Assembly (NCBI GenBank): GCA_041563315.1
Contig: JBFFNE010000042.1
Coordinates: 1-23,698, forward strand
Direction: 5' to 3'
DNA: 23,698 nucleotides
DNA from: JBFEYJ01 sp041563315
GTDB lineage: Bacteria > Pseudomonadota > Gammaproteobacteria > Thiohalomonadales > Thiohalomonadaceae
Position numbers and translations under genes: made by a program. This document shows positions 13,010 through 20,110 of the stretch, in pieces. How positions within the stretch are numbered: position 1 is the first letter of the stretch; every line of letters begins with the position of its first letter. Below the pieces are notes generated by a model. The model made no database searches and was not told the DNA's origin. It saw nothing but the letters and a program-made list of their open reading frames with translations.

Positions 13010-14233
13010 TCAAGGCGAAACTATCTCCTCGCATCCCCCTTCCCGCCTGCGCAACCAGCGCCACAGGGAAAACCCCGCCAGATTGAGCACCAGCATCGCT
13101 ATTGCCAGAGTCAGTACACTCTGCGTTACCAGTGGCACGATGACGCCCACGACCAGGCCAGTTAAACTCATCTGCACAAAACTCTGCATCGCTGAAGCCA
13201 TACCGCGATTGCGAGGGAAGCAGTCCAGGGCCATCAGGCTGATGTTCGGCATGGTCAGTGCCATTCCCAGTACATAGAGCGCTAGCGGCGCCACCACATT
13301 AAAAGTTGCAGGCGCAAGCAGTTGGGCTTGCAGCACATTCAACAACGCCGCCACCAGCATCAATACAAAACCGGTGCTCACCGTGGCGGTGGGCGAAAAA
13401 CGCCCTGCTAGTAGCCCCGACAACTGTGAGCCGAGCATGATAGCCACCACGCTGGGCACAAACAGCACCCAGAAGTCGTTCACTCCAAGCCCGAGAAACT
13501 CATAGATCACCGTCGGCGCGCCAGCGACATAGAGAAAAAAGCCACCGAACATCAAGGCGAAGGAGAATACCAGCGTCATGAACCGAGCGCTACGCAACAC
13601 CTTGGCATAGGCTTTGCCGACTGAAACAGGATGAATACTGTGGCGCTTTTGCGCTGCCAGTGTCTCCCCTGTGACAAAGTGGATCATTGCCAGTAACAGA
13701 AAGGCGAGCAGAGCGAGAAAAACGAATACCGCGCGCCAGCCGAACAGATCATGCAACATCCCACCGAGCACCGGGGCAAGTGCCGGGGCAATGGCAAACA
13801 GCAACATCACCCGCGCCATCACCCTTTGTGCCGCGGCGCCGTGATAGACATCACGCACCATCGCCCGCCCCACCACCAGACCGGCGCTGGCGGACAGTCC
13901 CTGCACGATGCGTAGCAGAATCAACTGGTGAATATCCTCCACCAGGGCGCAGCCGATAGAGGCCGCGGTGTAAAGCAGCAGCGCCCCCCACACGACACGA
14001 CGCCGACCAAAGCTGTCCGAGAGCGGGCCGTAGATCAGTGTGGAGGCCGCAAAAGCAAATAGATAGAGGCTAAGCGTCTGCTGCATCTGCAGCGGCGAGG
14101 CCGAAAGTTGCGATGCGATATCAGGAAACGAGGGCAGGTAGGTGTCGATAGTGAACGGTGCCAGCATGGCGAGCGCCGCCACGACCAGAGAGAGGGGCAA
14201 CCACCTTGACTGCTGTTGCGAAATTGAAGCCAC
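13010..14233 (-). CDS. MFS drug-resistance transporter, Bcr/CflA family
   Basis: The 407-residue product has about 12 predicted transmembrane helices. It carries the family start APFTIDTYLPSFPDIA and an MFS motif A (GPLSDSFGRRRV, residues 69-80); LRIVQGLSASAGLVVGRAMVRD (motif B/C region) and the APALGG-like IAPALAPVLGGML are also present. It is an inner-membrane proton-driven exporter, substrate unknown. The start is a GTG with AGGA upstream. It lies between trpG and trpD on the same strand, with large spacers on both sides (146 and 310 bp), so it looks inserted into the trp block rather than being a conserved member. A role in exporting an aromatic intermediate is conceivable but unsupported. 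Confidence 0.92.
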   Translation of the reverse strand: MASISQQQSRWLPLSLVVAALAMLAPFTIDTYLPSFPDIASQLSASPLQMQQTLSLYLFAFAASTLIYGPLSDSFGRRRVVWGALLLYTAASIGCALVEDIHQLILLRIVQGLSASAGLVVGRAMVRDVYHGAAAQRVMARVMLLFAIAPALAPVLGGMLHDLFGWRAVFVFLALLAFLLLAMIHFVTGETLAAQKRHSIHPVSVGKAYAKVLRSARFMTLVFSFALMFGGFFLYVAGAPTVIYEFLGLGVNDFWVLFVPSVVAIMLGSQLSGLLAGRFSPTATVSTGFVLMLVAALLNVLQAQLLAPATFNVVAPLALYVLGMALTMPNISLMALDCFPRNRGMASAMQSFVQMSLTGLVVGVIVPLVTQSVLTLAIAMLVLNLAGFSLWRWLRRREGGCEEIVSP

Positions 14234-14543
14234 AGAGAATCCTGTTTAAAAAACGTTTAACGTAAAGTACGTAGTGATCGCACGGGACGCAAAAGGTTGG
14301 ATGAGAAAGGTGCAGCCTTACCTGATGACCGTGTCATTCCGGCAAAGGTGACAAAAACGCGCTGCGCGTTGAACGACTGAAAGTCGGACCGCACAGGGTG
14401 AGCAAAGCGAATAATCCAGGTAAACACCAGTGAGAAGGGGTCTGGATCCCGACTTTCGCCGGGATGACGATCGCTCGAACTGTGCATTCGGCCCTGTGTG
14501 TCTTTGCATCCCCTGCGCTCTTGGCGGACTTGGCGTTACCCAT
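14234..14543. repeat. Repeat-filled spacer between the MFS gene and trpG
   Basis: No gene is seen. The spacer holds GTCATTCCGGCAAAGG (14334-14349) and CCCGACTTTCGCCGGGATGACG (14447-14468). These are variants of the common proteobacterial repeat built on CCGGAATGACG, also found at 17712-17752. At 14499-14538 there is a CTTTGC/CTTGGCG array resembling, in reverse, the octamer repeats of the other trp spacers. Confidence 0.5.
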
Positions 14544-15137
14544 TCAGCGGCGGCCACCGTGCATCGCCAGGAAATTGCCCAGCTGCTTGTGGCCGTGCTC
14601 GGTGAGGATCGACTCGGGATGGTACTGCACCCCTTCGATCACATACTCGCGATGACGCACCCCCATGATCTCGTCCACCGCGTCGTCCTCATCGCGAGTC
14701 CAGGCGGTCACCTCCAGGCAGTCGGGCAGGCTCGCCTGTTCGATCACCAGCGAATGATACCGAGTTGCCTCGAAGGGATTGGGCAGGTCTTTGAACACAC
14801 CGAGTTCACTGTGATACACCATCGAGGTTTTGCCGTGCATGATCTGTCTGGCATGCACAATCTTTCCACCAAAGGCCTGCCCAATGGACTGATGGCCGAG
14901 ACAGACCCCCAAAATCGGCAGCTTGCCGGCGAAATACCGGATCGCCTCGACCGAGATCCCCGCCTCACTCGGCGAACAGGGGCCGGGAGAGATCACCAGG
15001 TGCTCAGGATTCAGCGCCTCGATCTCCGCCACCGTCACCTGGTCGTTGCGAAACACCTTCACCTCCGCACCCAGCTCGCCAAAATACTGCACCAGGTTAT
15101 AGGTAAAGGAGTCGTAGTTATCGATCATTACTAACAT
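14544..15137 (-). CDS. trpG: Anthranilate synthase component II (glutamine amidotransferase)
   Basis: The 197-residue product is a class I amidotransferase: MLVMIDNYDSFTYNLVQYF start, oxyanion strand ISPGPCSPSEAG, nucleophile Cys79 in GVCLGHQSIGQAFGG, and His173/Glu175 in QYHPES. It delivers ammonia from glutamine to TrpE. In many gammaproteobacteria one such subunit also serves PabB (TrpG/PabA); the trp context favours TrpG here. It lies 189 bp downstream of trpE, with an octamer-repeat spacer between. The start matches the family; the ribosome site is weak. Confidence 0.96.
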   Translation of the reverse strand: MLVMIDNYDSFTYNLVQYFGELGAEVKVFRNDQVTVAEIEALNPEHLVISPGPCSPSEAGISVEAIRYFAGKLPILGVCLGHQSIGQAFGGKIVHARQIMHGKTSMVYHSELGVFKDLPNPFEATRYHSLVIEQASLPDCLEVTAWTRDEDDAVDEIMGVRHREYVIEGVQYHPESILTEHGHKQLGNFLAMHGGRR

Positions 15138-15150
15138 GATTAAAATCTCT

Positions 15151-15319
15151 CACCGCAAAGGCGCAAAGACGCAAAGTTTTTAAAAGGACTTACATTCAAT
15201 CAGCGTTGATTCTCAGTCCCGCTAGATGGAATTAATCAGCTTCCACACACGCCATTGTGACCGGTTCCATCCCGCCCAGCACAATTCACTTCTTCGCTTC
15301 CTTTGCGTCTTTGCGGTTA
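15151..15319. repeat. Inverted pair of period-8 arrays in the trpE-trpG spacer
   Basis: The left array (15151-15176) is CACCGCAAAGG, CGCAAAGA, CGCAAAGT with exact 8-base spacing. The right array (15294-15319) is its inverse: CTTCC, TTTGCGTC, TTTGCGG. About 117 bp of non-coding DNA lies between, so the spacer looks like a small insert with inverted tandem-repeat ends. Confidence 0.6.
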
Positions 15320-15326
15320 ATCGTTT

Positions 15327-16814
15327 TTACCGATGCTGCTTGCTATTCAGCCCCGCAGCGGCGATGGCGGCGGCGCGGAACACGGCGCGGCCCTTGTTCA
15401 TGGTCTCGTTCCATTCGTTGCGCGGGACCGAGTCATAGACGATCCCGGCACCGGCCTGGATGTGCAGGGTACAGTCCTGGATCACCGCCGTACGGATAGC
15501 GATGGCGGTATCCATGTTGCCGTGCCAGCCAAGGTAACCGACCGCACCGGCGTAGACGCCGCGTTTGACCGGCTCAAGTTCATCGATGATCTCCATGGCG
15601 CGGATCTTCGGTGCACCGGAGACGGTGCCAGCGGGGAAGGTGGCACGCAGCGCATCCATCGCACTCAGGCCCGGTTTGAGTTGGCCCTCGACGTTGGAGA
15701 CGATGTGCATCACGTGAGAGTAGCGTTCAATCACCATTTTGTCGGTCAGTTCCACACTGCCGGTCTCGGCGATGCGGCCGACATCGTTGCGTCCGAGATC
15801 GATGAGCATCAGGTGTTCGGCCAGCTCTTTCGGGTCGGCCAGCAGGTCGGTCTCGAGTGCCCTGTCCTCGGCCTCGTCCCGGCCGCGCGGGCGGGTGCCG
15901 GCGATGGGCCGCACCGTGACTTTGCCCTCCTCATAGCGCACCAGAATCTCGGGCGAGGAGCCGACCACATGGAACTCCTCCAGGTTGAGGAAGAACATGT
16001 AAGGTGAGGGGTTGAGGCTGCGCAGGGCGCGGTAGAGGTCCAGCGGTGGCGCGGTAAACGGGATCGACATGCGTTGAGAGAGTACCACCTGCATAACATC
16101 ACCATCGACGATATACTCGCGCGCCTTCTCTACCGCCGCCTCGAAGCCGTGTTGGGTGAAGCCGGAGACAAAGTCCTCCTCGTTCACCTCAGCCGGGCGA
16201 GTGTATTCGGGACGCTTTACCGGCTGTTCCAGCAGGCGTACCAGCTGGCTGAGACGGGTTTCACCCTTCTCCAGCGCGGCGCTCTCGGCCGGATCCACGT
16301 GTACCACCACGTAGAGCTTACCGCTGAGGTTGTCGAAGACCACCACCTCGTCGGAGAACATCAGCAGGATATCCGGATTGCCGAGCAGATCCGGATTGGG
16401 GCACTCGGCCAGACGCGGCTCGATGTAACGCACCGTGTCGTAGCCGAAGTAACCGACCAGACCGCCAGTGAACTTCGGCAGCCCCTCCGCCTCTGGCACT
16501 CGATAACGCGCCTGGAAGGCCTCGATGAAGACGAGCGGGTCGTCTACCGTCTCCTGCTCGACCACCTCATGGTTGATGGTCACGGTGATCTGATGGCCGC
16601 GCACGCTGAGCACGGTGCGCGCCGGCAGGCCGATGATGGAGTAACGGCCCCACTTCTCGCCACCCTGCACCGATTCGAACAGGTAGGAATAGGGCGCATC
16701 GGCCAGCTTGAGGTAGGTGGAGAGCGGGGTATCGAGGTCGGCCAGCACCTCGCGCATCAGCGGGATGCGGTTATAACCAGCCTCGGCATAGGAAGCAAAC
16801 TGCTCAGGAGTCAT
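15327..16814 (-). CDS. trpE: Anthranilate synthase component I
   Basis: The 495-residue product has the full chorismate-binding domain: VVGSSPEILVR, IAGTRPRGRDEAED, LIDLGRNDVGRIAETG, TFPAGTVSGAPKIRAMEII and the final GAGIVYDSVPRNE. The N-terminal LFES motif (residues 45-48) is the tryptophan feedback site, so the enzyme should be inhibited by tryptophan. It converts chorismate plus ammonia to anthranilate with TrpG. An AAGGTGAT element seven bases upstream supports the ATG at 16814. A short leader frame with one Trp codon and a terminator-like hairpin lie between gph and this gene (16852-16917), suggesting attenuation. Confidence 0.97.
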   Translation of the reverse strand: MTPEQFASYAEAGYNRIPLMREVLADLDTPLSTYLKLADAPYSYLFESVQGGEKWGRYSIIGLPARTVLSVRGHQITVTINHEVVEQETVDDPLVFIEAFQARYRVPEAEGLPKFTGGLVGYFGYDTVRYIEPRLAECPNPDLLGNPDILLMFSDEVVVFDNLSGKLYVVVHVDPAESAALEKGETRLSQLVRLLEQPVKRPEYTRPAEVNEEDFVSGFTQHGFEAAVEKAREYIVDGDVMQVVLSQRMSIPFTAPPLDLYRALRSLNPSPYMFFLNLEEFHVVGSSPEILVRYEEGKVTVRPIAGTRPRGRDEAEDRALETDLLADPKELAEHLMLIDLGRNDVGRIAETGSVELTDKMVIERYSHVMHIVSNVEGQLKPGLSAMDALRATFPAGTVSGAPKIRAMEIIDELEPVKRGVYAGAVGYLGWHGNMDTAIAIRTAVIQDCTLHIQAGAGIVYDSVPRNEWNETMNKGRAVFRAAAIAAAGLNSKQHR

Positions 16815-16851
16815 GTGACATCACCTTCTGGACAAATGGAATGGACGAACG

Positions 16852-16874
16852 AAAAATGCTGAGTCGGACTCAGC
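16852..16874 (-). terminator. Terminator/attenuator hairpin upstream of trpE
   Basis: On the reverse strand GCTGAGTC and GACTCAGC are perfect 8-base complements around one base (effectively 6 bp with a 5-base loop), followed by ATTTTT. It lies 37 bp before trpE and 66 bp after the gph stop. The TGA of the candidate leader peptide is within its 5' arm. It could end gph transcripts, control trpE, or both. Confidence 0.65.
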
Positions 16875-16908
16875 TGCGCCATCGTTTGTCGAAGTGTGTG
16901 CTCACCAT
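16870..16908 (-). CDS. trpL: Candidate trp leader peptide
   Basis: A 12-codon frame reads MVSTHFDKRWRS and stops. An AGGA lies eight bases before its ATG (16908); an in-frame ATG at 16917 would make it 15 codons. The ending K-R-W-R-S-stop resembles the K-G-W-W-R-T-S-stop end of E. coli TrpL, but with a single Trp. The stop codon is inside the 5' arm of the terminator hairpin, so a ribosome paused at the Trp codon would cover that arm. This is inference from position and sequence; so short a frame can occur by chance. Confidence 0.45.
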   Translation of the reverse strand: MVSTHFDKRWRS

Positions 16909-16940
16909 TCCGTCCATCCTGATGTGATATCCAAGTTTGC

Positions 16941-17618
16941 CTAAGCGGCATTCTCCAATAGTGCCGGCAGCTCTGCCATCGAATCGATCACCGCATCCGG
17001 GTTGGAGTCGCGGATATCGACACCGTGATTATAACCATAACTCATACAGATGATCTGGAAACCGGCGGCACGCGCGGCCTTCACATCACTCATGGAATCC
17101 CCCAGCATCATCGCATTTTCCGGACTGACGCCGAAAAACTCGGCCGCATGCAGCAGCGGCAGTGGGTGTGGCTTCTTCTCAGCAAGTGTATCACCGCTGA
17201 CAACGATGCCAAAACGTTCATAAATGCCCAGGTCCTTGAGCAGCGGCACGGTGAACTGCTCGGCCTTGTTGGTCACACAGCCGAGCTTGTAACCGGCCCG
17301 CTGCAGGTAATCCAGCCCCTCGATCACGCCCGGATAGAGAGAGGAACGCTTGGAGGTGTTCTCCGCATAGAGTTCAAGGAAAGTCGGATAGGCCTTGTCG
17401 AACAGCGCATCGTCCGGCTCGCCGTCGAGGCTGTCGGTCAGGGCGCGGCGCACCAGGCGCTCCACCCCATTGCCGACCCAGGTGCGTACCTTGGCCTCAC
17501 CGCGCAGCGGCATAGCCACGGCCTTCATCATCTCATCGACGCAGTAGTGCAGATCCGGCACGCTGTCGACCAGGGTGCCATCCACGTCGATAAGGATCAT
17601 TTCGGGTTTTCTCAACAT
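16941..17618 (-). CDS. gph: Phosphoglycolate phosphatase (HAD superfamily)
   Basis: The 225-residue product is a HAD hydrolase with a helical cap. Motif I is IDVDGTLVDS (nucleophile Asp11, acid/base Asp13), motif II is CVTNKAE, the Lys is in AEKKPHPLPLL, and motif III is MMLGDSMSDVKAARAAG. The cap segment VRTWVGNGVERLVRRAL is typical of Gph. It dephosphorylates 2-phosphoglycolate, from DNA repair or from Rubisco oxygenation. It is placed rpe-gph-trpE as in many gammaproteobacteria. Family members overlap in specificity, so a related phosphatase activity is possible. Confidence 0.93.
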   Translation of the reverse strand: MLRKPEMILIDVDGTLVDSVPDLHYCVDEMMKAVAMPLRGEAKVRTWVGNGVERLVRRALTDSLDGEPDDALFDKAYPTFLELYAENTSKRSSLYPGVIEGLDYLQRAGYKLGCVTNKAEQFTVPLLKDLGIYERFGIVVSGDTLAEKKPHPLPLLHAAEFFGVSPENAMMLGDSMSDVKAARAAGFQIICMSYGYNHGVDIRDSNPDAVIDSMAELPALLENAA

Positions 17619-17625
17619 AAATCAA

Positions 17626-17800
17626 TCTCAACGCAAAGGCGCAAAGAACACCCTGTCCAATACGCAAGTCACCGGCACCACCCGCCACTCCTGCGCAGGC
17701 GAAAAACCATGCCCCGCAGTTTCTGGATTCCGTCCTTCGCCGGAATGACGACCTGAGTCATCACATGGTTTTCGTTGCGCCCTCTTTGTCTTCGCGATTA
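17626..17800. repeat. Inverted period-8 arrays with an internal CCGGAATGACG repeat, gph-rpe spacer
   Basis: Left array 17626-17649: AACGCAAAGG, CGCAAAGAAC. Right array 17773-17800, inverted: CGTTGCGCCCTCTTTGTC, TTCGCG. Between them TCTGGATTCCG...CGCCGGAATGACG (17712-17752) is the common proteobacterial palindromic repeat. The arrangement parallels the trpE-trpG and MFS-trpG spacers. Confidence 0.55.
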
Positions 17801-17808
17801 AAGGTCCT

Positions 17809-18501
17809 TTATTTCCCGACCTTGGCCAGCTCGGCACGCATTTCGGCGATGATGCTGTCGTAGTGGTTCGGGTCATTGTCATTGCGCTTGCCGAAAACAG
17901 CGGAACCGGCAACGAAGGTATCGACCCCGGCCTCGGCCACTTCCTTGATGTTGGCCGGGCCAACGCCACCGTCGATCTCCAGGCGGCAGTCATAACCGCC
18001 TTCTTTAATCATCGCACTGACCTTGCGCGCCTTGTCGAGCACATGGGGAATGAATTTCTGACCACCAAAGCCGGGGTTGACCGACATCAGTAGCACCATG
18101 TCCAGCTTGGGCAGGGTGTATTCCAGTACATCCAGCGGGGTGGCTGGGTTGAACACCAGGCCGGCTTTGCAGCCGCTCTCCTTGATCAGACCGATGGTAC
18201 GGTCGATGTGCTCGGAGGCCTCTGGATGGAAGGTAATATAGGTGGCACCGGCCTTGGCGAAGTCAGGGATGATGCGGTCCACCGGCTTGACCATCAGGTG
18301 GCAGTCGATGGGAGCGGTGACGCCGTGCTTGCGCAGTGCCTCGCAGACCAACGGCCCGATGGTCAGGTTCGGCACGTAGTGGTTATCCATTACGTCGAAG
18401 TGCACGATATCGGCACCAGACTTGAGTACGTTATCGACTTCCTCACCCAGGCGGGCAAAGTCAGCCGACAAAATGGAAGGGGCAATCTGGTAATCCGCCA
18501 T
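17809..18501 (-). CDS. rpe: Ribulose-phosphate 3-epimerase
   Basis: The 230-residue TIM barrel contains all Rpe signatures: IAPSILSADFARLGEE, VHFDVMDNHYVPNLTIG with the metal-ligand HFDVMD, DCHLMV, LLMSVNPGFGGQKFIP and LEIDGGVGPANI. It interconverts ribulose-5-phosphate and xylulose-5-phosphate in the pentose-phosphate and Calvin cycles. The ATG at 18501 (MADYQIAPSIL) has GAGG nine bases upstream; an upstream extension in the open frame has no homology. It is the first gene of the rpe-gph-trp run. Confidence 0.97.
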   Translation of the reverse strand: MADYQIAPSILSADFARLGEEVDNVLKSGADIVHFDVMDNHYVPNLTIGPLVCEALRKHGVTAPIDCHLMVKPVDRIIPDFAKAGATYITFHPEASEHIDRTIGLIKESGCKAGLVFNPATPLDVLEYTLPKLDMVLLMSVNPGFGGQKFIPHVLDKARKVSAMIKEGGYDCRLEIDGGVGPANIKEVAEAGVDTFVAGSAVFGKRNDNDPNHYDSIIAEMRAELAKVGK

Positions 18502-18812
18502 GGTTTTCGCCTCTGTATTTATTGTTCGCATTGACCGAGCATCCGCTACGGCCGCCACAAAAGAACCGCAGATATTACCTGTAATAGCTCAGTATTGCGA
18601 TAGTTGGGCAGTCACAGGAGCCCGGTGCTCTCTGTTGCATGGTTGGACTCACAGGGGCCTTCGCCACAGAGTGAAGACAGAATTGGCTCATCGCTTGCGA
18701 AAGGCCGCCTTCGCCCATATTTCATTCACACGGAACACTCCCGGCACAGGTAACGACCTGAGAGCCAGGAGAACAGAACAGAACGAAAAACCCGATATAC
18801 AAGGAGAGAAAA
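18502..18812. other. Divergent spacer between rpe and the CopD-like gene
   Basis: The 311-bp region holds no convincing gene or RNA. It must contain the rpe promoter (reverse) and the promoter of the gene at 18813 (forward), but I could not single out a clear -35/-10 pair. A small GAGC/GCTC hairpin is at about 18618-18630, and short GCCTTCGCC-like repeats occur near 18657-18715. Confidence 0.35.
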
Positions 18813-19271
18813 ATGAGTTTTGCCATCCCCCTGCACCTCCTCGCCGCAATGATCTGGGTCGGCGGCATGTTTTTTGCCCACCAAGTGCTACGCCCGGTTG
18901 CTACTGACCAACTCGAACCCCCTATGCGACAACCACTGTGGGTTGGGGTGTTCAATCGGTTTTTCCCCTGGGTGTGGGTGTCTATTTTCACTATTGTGGC
19001 GACCGGCTACTGGATGGTGTTCAGCGCCTTCGGCGGCTTTGCCAATGTCGGACTCTATGTGCACATCATGAACGGCCTCGGCCTGCTGATGGTAGTCATC
19101 TACCTCTATGTCTTTTTCGTTCCTTTTCAGCGGCTGAAAAAATCGGTGGCGGTGCAAGCATGGCCGGAGGGCAAGGACCACATCGACCGCATCCGCCTCA
19201 TGATTGGCATCAATACGGTACTGGGGATGATCACCATTGCTATAGGTGCAAGCGGGCGTTATCTGTTGTAG
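18813..19271 (+). CDS. CopD-family small integral membrane protein
   Basis: The 152-residue product has four predicted transmembrane helices, at about residues 4-24, 51-71, 83-104 and 127-147. The first, IPLHLLAAMIWVGGMFFAH, with its conserved His8, is the typical CopD-like start. His84 in the third helix (VHIMNGLG) could be a partner ligand for heme or copper. Small proteins of this family are annotated CopD-like, but their role is not established. AAGGAGAG lies seven bases before the ATG, an excellent ribosome site. No copper genes are near. The gene ends within the palindrome at 19266-19294, tail to tail with atpG. Confidence 0.8.
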   Translation: MSFAIPLHLLAAMIWVGGMFFAHQVLRPVATDQLEPPMRQPLWVGVFNRFFPWVWVSIFTIVATGYWMVFSAFGGFANVGLYVHIMNGLGLLMVVIYLYVFFVPFQRLKKSVAVQAWPEGKDHIDRIRLMIGINTVLGMITIAIGASGRYLL

Positions 19272-19294
19272 GTCGGGTTTAGCCCGACCTACAA
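19266..19294. repeat. GTAG-headed palindrome shared by two convergent gene ends
   Basis: TTGTAGGTCGGG (19266-19277) and CCCGACCTACAA (19283-19294) are perfect 12-bp arms around a 5-base loop. The left arm holds the TAG stop of the CopD-like gene (19269-19271). The right arm holds the TAG stop of atpG (19289-19291) on the other strand. It is REP-like and could act as a bidirectional terminator or barrier. Confidence 0.75.
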
Positions 19295-20110
19295 ATTGGT
19301 GCTGAGGAGGATCATTTCGATCTCCTCGGTGATCTCCTCCTGGCGCAGGGCTCTGGCACGGGAGGCAAGTACCTCCAAGCGCTCATCGAGTCGCCGAACC
19401 GCTCCCTCCAGATGTTGAACCCGATAGCGGTTCTCCGCCAGGAGCGAAACCACAAACCACTCATTCAGCCCCAGGTAAAGATAATGCTGCAAAAACTGGG
19501 CAAGAAACTGCAGCGGCGACAGCTGCAACAGCGGCGGGTTGCGCCATTCATCCACCGTCTCGTGAACCTCCGGCGGCAGCAGCCGTTGAGCGGCGATGGC
19601 CCCCTCAACATCACCATGAAACAACACGTGCAAGGTGCCCACCCCTTCTCTGACCATGCTTTCCTGGATGCCGCCAACCACGACGGCAAGGATGCGAGAC
19701 AACTCCTCACTGACACTGGCTCCTTCCAGTGGCACAAAACCGGGTAAAGCCTCCTCCATCTGCGGCCACAACTTTCGTCCTACAGCCAAAACCCGCTGGG
19801 GATTCTTCCGGCACTGGGGAAAACGTTGCAACAAACTGCGCAACAGGATCTCATTGAAATCACCGCAAAATCCCCGCTCCGAACCGAGAATCAGCCATAA
19901 ATCGCCCGCTGCATCGTCCTGAGGCTGGGGGTGATGGTGATAATAATCCGCAGCAATATACCCCAGGTTTTCCATCAGGGCGTGCTGGCTGGTTGCTAAC
20001 CCGCCCAGCTTATGCAACTCGAGCTGGGAGAGGGTCTTCATCGAGGCGATGATCTCCTGTAACTCTCGCAATTGCCCCAAATGATTTTCAACCGTTCGGT
20101 AGCGGCTCAT
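19289..20110 (-). CDS. atpG: N-type ATPase gamma subunit
   Basis: The 273-residue product is an F-type gamma, the central rotor shaft. It has a long N-terminal helix (TVENHLGQLRELQEIIASMKTL), the conserved SERGFCGDFNE in the Rossmann-like part, and the C-terminal helix ending RALRQEEITEEIEMILLST. It is shorter than the E. coli subunit (287) and divergent in the middle, as expected for N-ATPases. The ATG at 20110 overlaps atpA by 23 bases; a GTG at 20119 is an alternative. It is last in the operon, the usual position of atpG in N-ATPase clusters, with no delta gene following. Its stop is in a REP-like palindrome. Confidence 0.93.
   Translation of the reverse strand: MSRYRTVENHLGQLRELQEIIASMKTLSQLELHKLGGLATSQHALMENLGYIAADYYHHHPQPQDDAAGDLWLILGSERGFCGDFNEILLRSLLQRFPQCRKNPQRVLAVGRKLWPQMEEALPGFVPLEGASVSEELSRILAVVVGGIQESMVREGVGTLHVLFHGDVEGAIAAQRLLPPEVHETVDEWRNPPLLQLSPLQFLAQFLQHYLYLGLNEWFVVSLLAENRYRVQHLEGAVRRLDERLEVLASRARALRQEEITEEIEMILLSTNL

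Noticed and set aside
18502..18812. Possible regulatory RNA upstream of the CopD-like gene
   Set aside because: Only weak short hairpins and no promoter-terminator pair were found.
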